From Dehalococcoidia bacterium UBA3254 (GTDB lineage: Bacteria; Chloroflexota; Dehalococcoidia; Dehalococcoidales; UBA3254): 5,952 nucleotides of DNA. Where the stretch lies: assembly GCA_002362735.1 (NCBI GenBank), contig DEUU01000010.1:1-5952 (forward strand), given 5' to 3'. Below are positions 1 to 2,995 of this stretch, piece after piece. How positions within the stretch are numbered: the first letter of the stretch is position 1; every line of letters begins with the position of its first letter. The translations under genes and the position numbers were made by a program. The notes under the pieces were generated by a model. That model did no database searches. It had not been told where the DNA came from and saw nothing but the letters and a program-made list of their open reading frames with translations.

Positions 1-267
1 GCCTTTGTCTTGATGAACCCCCTGGAACTGGTTTCAGACTATGATATCGACCTTTCTCCCGAAGATTCTCGTTTACTACAGGTGGACCAGCCGGCCGCCG
101 AAATCCAGGCCCTGGTGGTGGTGAATATATCCAAGCAGTCGCCGCGCGAAATTACCGCCAACCTTATGGCCCCGGTGGTGATCAATTCCGAAAAAAAAAT
201 CGGCAAACAGGTCATCCTCTACCAAACCGACTATTCCGTCCGCCACTCGGTCCCCACTAGAAATTGA
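1..267 (+). CDS. fliW: Flagellar assembly factor FliW, C-terminal part (5' end cut by window)
   Basis: This frame is open from base 1 and ends in TGA at 265-267, giving 88 residues, so roughly the N-terminal 60 of a usual 145-155 residue FliW are outside the window. Visible family features are the early NPL motif followed by a tyrosine a few residues later (LMNPLELVSDY), the run ITANLMAPVVIN, then GKQVIL, and the Y-S-V-R-H near the C-terminus. FliW is a cytoplasmic protein that binds flagellin; when flagellin is exported, free FliW binds CsrA and relieves CsrA repression of flagellin translation. This is family knowledge. csrA commonly lies next to fliW and may be just upstream, outside the window. 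The gene converges on flgM and shares its terminator at 323-348. The internal TTG/ATG at 10-15 is not taken as the start, because conserved sequence continues upstream of it. Confidence 0.93.
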   Translation, partial: AFVLMNPLELVSDYDIDLSPEDSRLLQVDQPAAEIQALVVVNISKQSPREITANLMAPVVINSEKKIGKQVILYQTDYSVRHSVPTRN

Positions 268-322
268 TAGACGAGAAAATTCGGAATTATTTTCGACGTT
301 CTGGATAAATGCCGGTCAAAGG

Positions 323-348
323 AAAAAGCCGGCCAGGGCCGGCTTTTT
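323..348. terminator. Bidirectional intrinsic terminator between fliW and flgM
   Basis: A perfect 11-bp inverted repeat, AAAAAGCCGGC at 323-333 and GCCGGCTTTTT at 338-348, encloses the 4-nt loop CAGG. The stem is GC-rich at the loop and ends in A/T runs, so transcripts from either strand form a hairpin followed by a U tract. It lies 55 bp after the fliW stop and 26 bp after the flgM stop, as expected for a terminator shared by converging genes. Confidence 0.93.
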
Positions 349-374
349 GAGGGGAGGGGAAGAAAGAGCGGGTA

Positions 375-689
375 TTATTTGTTCAGTTCGACGATAAACT
401 CCTGCAGCATTTTCCCGGCGACCTTGTCGCTGTTCACCTGGTACGTGCCGGATTCCACTTTTTTCTTTAGGGCCGCCACTTTATCGGCCCGTGTATCCGG
501 GGCCGAGAGCGCAGTCGCTTCGATCTTTTTAATCATTTTAAAGGAAGGGGATAAATCCACCCGGTCCCCGATCTGGGATTGAACCGTGGTTCCCGGATTG
601 ACCGTTCCCTGATCGTTGGTGTTGACCTTGGTCTGTTGATTGACGTATTGGAGAACCTGCGTCTTTTGGCTGATGTCTTGAATTTTCAT
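375..689 (-). CDS. flgM: Negative regulator of flagellin synthesis FlgM (anti-sigma-28 factor)
   Basis: The gene encodes 104 residues, typical of FlgM (about 90-105). FlgM binds sigma-28 (FliA) in the cytoplasm and blocks late flagellar transcription until the hook-basal body is complete, when it is exported through the flagellar type III apparatus. The N-terminal 40 residues are rich in Q, N, T and G and look disordered. A DRVDLSPS motif follows at residues 42-49, typical of the family, and the C-terminal block around residues 69-103 (DKVAALKKKVESGTYQVNS, then KVAGKMLQEF) is the conserved sigma-binding helical region. The ATG start at 689-687 has a GAGGAG Shine-Dalgarno at 702-697. That ribosome site touches the stop codon of the upstream gene, so the two are very probably co-transcribed and perhaps translationally coupled. 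The pair's transcript ends at the 323-348 hairpin. Confidence 0.93.
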   Translation of the reverse strand: MKIQDISQKTQVLQYVNQQTKVNTNDQGTVNPGTTVQSQIGDRVDLSPSFKMIKKIEATALSAPDTRADKVAALKKKVESGTYQVNSDKVAGKMLQEFIVELNK

Positions 690-701
690 GACCCTGCTCC
701 T

Positions 702-1121
702 CTATAACAGATTGCTGCTGACTATAGTCTTGGTAATGTCCATTAACCGGTTTCTTAGTTGTTCGCTGTCCCGCGGCGATAGGGTGTCGACGACCTCTTT
801 GCGCTCCTGGTCCATAACCTTGAATACCAGGTTCTCATTTTCTTTCAGTCCGACGTCCAACGGTTTTCCGTATTCCTGGCTCAGGCGGTTCAATATCTCC
901 TGCGCCGTACCGTTCCGTTCAGAGGTCTCGGTCAGATGGTTGAGCATTTCCTGGCTGATCGTATCCACCATGTATTGTTTTCGGGCTTCATTGGATATTT
1001 TAACAATCTCGTGCGGCTCGGCCTTGTCGGGCCTGCGGAATCTGGCCAACCGGTTCCCTTCGGAACTCTGCTGGCTGTAGGTTCTAAGTACATTTTGGAT
1101 GTGATAGCTGGTGATGACCAT
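702..1121 (-). CDS. DVU0524-like FlgM-associated conserved protein
   Basis: The gene encodes 139 residues. The N-terminal MVITSYHIQNVLRTYSQQ, the central KISNEARKQYMVDTISQEML and the downstream run of helix-forming sequence match my recollection of the conserved protein that sits directly upstream of flgM in deltaproteobacteria (the DVU0524 family of Desulfovibrio). No biochemical function is established to my knowledge. The sequence is charged and mostly helical by inspection, lacks a signal peptide or membrane segment, and contains no cysteine, so a cytoplasmic partner or adaptor protein is likely. The ATG at 1121-1119 is supported by GAAAGG at 1135-1130 and by an in-frame TGA just upstream (1136-1134). 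The stop lies 12 bp before flgM, which indicates an operon. A candidate sigma-28 promoter precedes it at 1143-1170. The family assignment is from memory; the operon link to flgM is seen directly. Confidence 0.8.
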   Translation of the reverse strand: MVITSYHIQNVLRTYSQQSSEGNRLARFRRPDKAEPHEIVKISNEARKQYMVDTISQEMLNHLTETSERNGTAQEILNRLSQEYGKPLDVGLKENENLVFKVMDQERKEVVDTLSPRDSEQLRNRLMDITKTIVSSNLL

Positions 1122-1142
1122 ACGACTTGCCTTTCACCCTCT

Positions 1143-1170
1143 ATATCGTCCGGGAGGGGCAAAAACTTAA
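1143..1170 (-). promoter_or_regulatory. Candidate sigma-28 (FliA) promoter for the DVU0524-like/flgM operon
   Basis: Read on the minus strand, TTAAGTTT (1170-1163) matches 7 of 8 bases of the TAAAGTTT -35 consensus. After 12 bp, GACGATAT (1150-1143) matches 6 of 8 bases of GCCGATAA. The usual enterobacterial spacer is 11, so it is one base long. Predicted transcription start is near 1136, giving a short leader of about 15 nt that still contains the ribosome site at 1130-1135. Expression of flgM from a sigma-28 promoter would fit the known autoregulatory loop. Confidence 0.5.
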
Positions 1171-1280
1171 ATTAAATATTTCCTCCTCAGGCATCATCTA
1201 AAGGCAAGGATAAGGTGGAGATACACGGTCAGAGTGGCACCAGGTCGCCGCTGGACCATGATCTGGTTTTTAATGAATTT

Positions 1281-1634
1281 TTAGGCGGTTAGATTAACCC
1301 ATTCGCCCTTGGAGGGCAGGGTCAAACGGGGATCGGCCTGACGCCGGTAGGCTTCAATAAAGGTCTGCTGTAAATAAGGGGGGATCTGAAGGTCCGTTCC
1401 AAGGGAAGGGCCCGGGTTAGCGGTGTGGATCGGGTGGATGGCCTCTCCAAAGGAAATCCAATCGGACGATTTTAAGTCTAAGATAACCGCATCGGCTTCC
1501 AGGACTTTCGGGTTTTTAACTCTGGGGGCCGGTGGGTTTGCCCGGAGTTTGCCCGGGGGAAAGCTATAGCTATAGTCATTCCGATGGGCTGGTATCGGAA
1601 GAAGGGCTACGGGAAGTGCTTTGTTAACGGCCAC
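1281..1634 (-). CDS. Small conserved-looking protein of unknown function, paralogue A
   Basis: The gene encodes 117 residues starting at GTG (1634-1632). I do not recognise a named family. AGGGGA at 1648-1643, 8 bp upstream, supports the GTG start; an ATG at 1642-1640 is in another frame and stops quickly. The first 45 residues are proline-rich with an RNDYSYSF segment. Then come EADAVILDL (residues 46-54) and W59, a proline-rich middle, and a C-terminal AYRRQ (95-99) ending in VNLTA. It is paralogous to the protein at 1902-2261: ADAVIL occupies residues 47-52 and tryptophan residue 59 in both, and the last 23 residues align without gaps. There are no cysteines, signal peptide or membrane segments. 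A consensus-like sigma-70 promoter lies at 1706-1734. Its position beside flgM suggests, but does not prove, a flagellar connection. The second copy with shared motifs is the main evidence that this is a real gene. Confidence 0.75.
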   Translation of the reverse strand: MAVNKALPVALLPIPAHRNDYSYSFPPGKLRANPPAPRVKNPKVLEADAVILDLKSSDWISFGEAIHPIHTANPGPSLGTDLQIPPYLQQTFIEAYRRQADPRLTLPSKGEWVNLTA

Positions 1635-1642
1635 TTTTTCAT

Positions 1643-1648
1643 TCCCCT
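1643..1648 (-). promoter_or_regulatory. Ribosome binding site deciding the GTG start of paralogue A
   Basis: On the minus strand AGGGGA stands 8 nt before GTG 1634-1632. The closer ATG at 1642-1640 overlaps the spacer, is out of frame and leads to a peptide of only about 11 residues, so GTG is the only start that gives the conserved protein. Confidence 0.65.
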
Positions 1649-1705
1649 AAAGCTGGACCGGAAAAAGATTTTCGCCATACTATTGAAATATAAATACTAT
1701 CCATC

Positions 1706-1734
1706 ATAATAAGCTGAAAAAACCAAAAAGTCAA
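1706..1734 (-). promoter_or_regulatory. Sigma-70-type promoter upstream of paralogue A
   Basis: On the minus strand TTGACT (1734-1729; consensus TTGACA) is followed by exactly 17 bp and TATTAT (1711-1706; consensus TATAAT). Predicted start of transcription is near 1699, giving a leader of about 65 nt to the GTG at 1634. Five of six matches in each box at optimal spacing make this a good candidate, although the surroundings are AT-rich. Confidence 0.6.
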
Positions 1735-1880
1735 ACTATTTTTTTAACAGAAACAGCCTGTTATACCTCCCCGCCGCACTTTTTTAGGGGCAGAGATCTT
1801 AAGGTGTCAGCACGGAGCTTGGTTTCGTCTTCAAACCCGATTTGATTTGGAAATAGCCGATCTGAAGAATATGCCCTGTT

Positions 1881-1896
1881 TGTCAATTTTTTGACA
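1881..1896 (-). terminator. Weak hairpin after paralogue B, possible terminator
   Basis: TGTCAA (1881-1886) and TTGACA (1891-1896) form a 6-bp inverted repeat around TTTT, five bases beyond the stop of the gene ending at 1902. On the minus strand no U tract follows the stem, so termination would be inefficient and read-through towards the next minus-strand gene is possible. Confidence 0.3.
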
Positions 1897-1901
1897 GGAA
1901 A

Positions 1902-2261
1902 TCAGGCAACGAGATTGATTTTCCGGCCAGTCAATTGGGAAGGGAGGAAAGAGGGAATCTGCTTTTGATAGGCCTGAATAGCAATTCGCAGGGAAATATC
2001 TTCTGACTCCTGAACTTCGATTACTCTTTCCATCGATTGAGGAGGGACTACCTGCCGGAAACTCCGGGCGCTCTCTGGCAGGAACCATTCCGGAGTTTGC
2101 ATGTTCAAGATAACGGCATCGGCTTGGATTATTGCAAGTACGGCCTGGCTGCGGACTAGAGGGTTACCGGGCGATCTTGTTGGTAGGTGATTATAATTAG
2201 AGGGATTGCGACCTAACGGCAGCAGTTCGTAATAGCTTTTATCGGCTTTGATCGTGCTCAA
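1902..2261 (-). CDS. Small conserved-looking protein of unknown function, paralogue B
   Basis: The gene encodes 119 residues starting at TTG (2261-2259). AGAGGGA lies at 2277-2271, 9 bp upstream. The frame remains open upstream to a TAG at 2330-2328 but contains no ATG or GTG, and the TTG start places the protein in register with its paralogue. Shared features are LLP near residue 14, a tyrosine/asparagine segment at 18-25, ADAVIL at 47-52, W59, an AYQKQ segment at 97-101 and the C-terminus INLVA. Outside these blocks similarity is low, so the duplication is old or the copies have diverged quickly. There are no signal peptide, membrane segments or cysteines. I do not recognise the family and assign no function. 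The tandem arrangement next to the flgM operon suggests regulation with, or use in, motility. The promoter is not clear: the upstream AT-rich stretch has no convincing paired boxes on this strand. Confidence 0.72.
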   Translation of the reverse strand: MSTIKADKSYYELLPLGRNPSNYNHLPTRSPGNPLVRSQAVLAIIQADAVILNMQTPEWFLPESARSFRQVVPPQSMERVIEVQESEDISLRIAIQAYQKQIPSFLPSQLTGRKINLVA

Positions 2262-2550
2262 CGGGCTCGATCCCTCTATCTCAACTCGGTAAATCGGGTT
2301 GTGAAGCTGATGGGGAAATATGTTCTGCTAACTATTTTATTTAACATGAAAAAGCTATTTAAAGCAGTTTTTTTGACTCGTATTGCGGGTACACAGTTCA
2401 AATTAACTCTTGACTAAATTATTAATAATAGCAATCCCTCAAAAGTGGGGTTTTGATTTCGTCATTCCGATGGATAGATCCGATTAATTTGTCCAACTGA
2501 ATTAAATTACCCCATCCTCCCTAACTTCCTTGCAAAGTATTGCCTGGTTA

Positions 2551-2578
2551 TTGACATATATTTTCTGGCCTATTTAAT
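2551..2578 (+). promoter_or_regulatory. Sigma-70-type promoter upstream of the glycan gene
   Basis: A perfect -35 TTGACA (2551-2556) is followed by 16 bp and TTTAAT (2573-2578), a five-of-six match to TATAAT. A start near 2585 would give about 410 nt of leader before the ATG at 2996, or could drive a separate small RNA. Confidence 0.55.
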
Positions 2579-2616
2579 AAAAAAAAAGGAATAAGCTTGT
2601 TGGCTGATAATATTTA

Positions 2617-2634
2617 TTGGCATCTTCCTTGCAA
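2617..2634 (+). promoter_or_regulatory. Candidate sigma-54 (RpoN) promoter, TTGGCAT/TTGCAA
   Basis: TTGGCATCTTCCTTGCAA fits the -24/-12 pattern TGGCAC-N5-TTGCA, with one change in the -24 hexamer (C to T) and a complete -12 TTGCA. The invariant GG (2619-2620) and GC (2631-2632) are separated by exactly 10 bp, the required spacing. Transcription would begin near 2644, about 350 nt before the glycan gene. Sigma-54 with an activator of the FlrC/FleQ type controls middle flagellar genes in many polar-flagellated bacteria, so this element would tie the glycan gene to the motility programme. No activator site was identified. Confidence 0.6.
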
Positions 2635-2661
2635 AGGTTATTTGTGTCTTTTTTAGAAATA

Positions 2662-2692
2662 CCAACCTCTGGGTGGGAAAAAGTTAGGTTGG
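2662..2692 (+). other. Stem-loop in the leader of the glycan gene
   Basis: CCAACCT (2662-2668) and AGGTTGG (2686-2692) form a 7-bp stem with a 17-nt purine-rich loop, about 20 nt after the predicted sigma-54 start. There is no following U tract, so it is not a simple terminator. It does not match any riboswitch class I recognise. Confidence 0.35.
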
Positions 2693-2995
2693 GTAGGACG
2701 GTCCTGGATGGGCATGGCTAATAGTCCAACAAAATCGCCTTTCCTAACTGCTGACTTTGGAGCCCTTATATTATTGAATGAAAAAAAATTATCCCGGTGA
2801 CTGGTTACCTGAGCTTATGGGAGTTAAGTTAAAGCCGCATTCTTTGGGGACCATTTATCTAAAAAAGTGCACTGAAATGTCAACTAGCTATATTCACTAT
2901 CATTTCTGCGGAATTAATATTTTTTCTTTTTCATTAACTAACGATAGTAAATAATCAATAGAATACCGCCGAGAAAAAATTCAGGGGATTTAAAA

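Larger units (their letters stand above)
2525..2636 (+). repeat. 13-bp direct repeat flanking the sigma-70-like promoter
   Basis: CTTCCTTGCAAAG occurs at 2525-2537 and again at 2624-2636, 99 bp apart. The second copy includes the -12 element (TTGCAA) of the candidate sigma-54 promoter. The first copy has no GG at the -24 position, so it would not act as a sigma-54 promoter. An exact 13-base match somewhere in 6 kb can arise by chance, so the location rather than the length makes it notable. Confidence 0.5.
2262..2995. other. AT-rich non-coding interval between divergent genes
   Basis: This 734-bp stretch separates the minus-strand small gene from the plus-strand glycan gene. I see no convincing protein gene in it. 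It holds tandem plus-strand promoter-like sequences (2551-2578 sigma-70, 2617-2634 sigma-54), a 13-bp direct repeat (2525-2537 and 2624-2636), a stem-loop (2662-2692) and a possible 30-codon reading frame (2708-2800). Its base composition resembles the AT-rich first two thirds of the downstream gene and not the flagellar genes to the left, so it may have been acquired together with that gene. From the promoters to the start codon at 2996 there would be an unusually long leader of about 350-410 nt. Confidence 0.7.

Noticed and set aside
932..1175. Reading frames on both strands over the 5' half of the DVU0524-like gene (76 and 79 codons).
   Set aside because: They overlap a well-supported gene in other frames. 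The minus-strand one starts at a TTG within the candidate sigma-28 promoter, and neither has family-like sequence.
1234..1254. TGGCAC near 1235 as a sigma-54 -24 box on the plus strand.
   Set aside because: The -12 position reads CGCCG instead of TTGCA, and no gene lies downstream on that strand.
2346..2378. Possible terminator AAAAAGCT...AGCAGTTTTTTT upstream of paralogue B.
   Set aside because: Only three GC-containing pairs form before a bulge. The resemblance comes mainly from A and T runs.
1575..2473. Exact 13-base match GTCATTCCGATGG at 1575-1587 and 2461-2473, possibly a third, decayed copy of the small paralogue at 2400-2480.
   Set aside because: On the minus strand the second site encodes HRND as in paralogue A, but flanking residues do not align and a stop follows soon. 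A single 13-base match can be chance.
2708..2800. A 30-codon plus-strand frame (MGMANSPTKSPFLTADFGAL...) in the leader, downstream of the sigma-54 promoter.
   Set aside because: Only a weak AGGA at a distance of 10 precedes it, and frames of this length are common by chance. It is kept only as a possibility within the leader finding.
2270..2995. Insertion sequence, CRISPR array or tRNA gene as an explanation for the AT-rich gap.
   Set aside because: No transposase frame, terminal inverted repeats with target duplication, regularly spaced repeats or cloverleaf-like arms were found.
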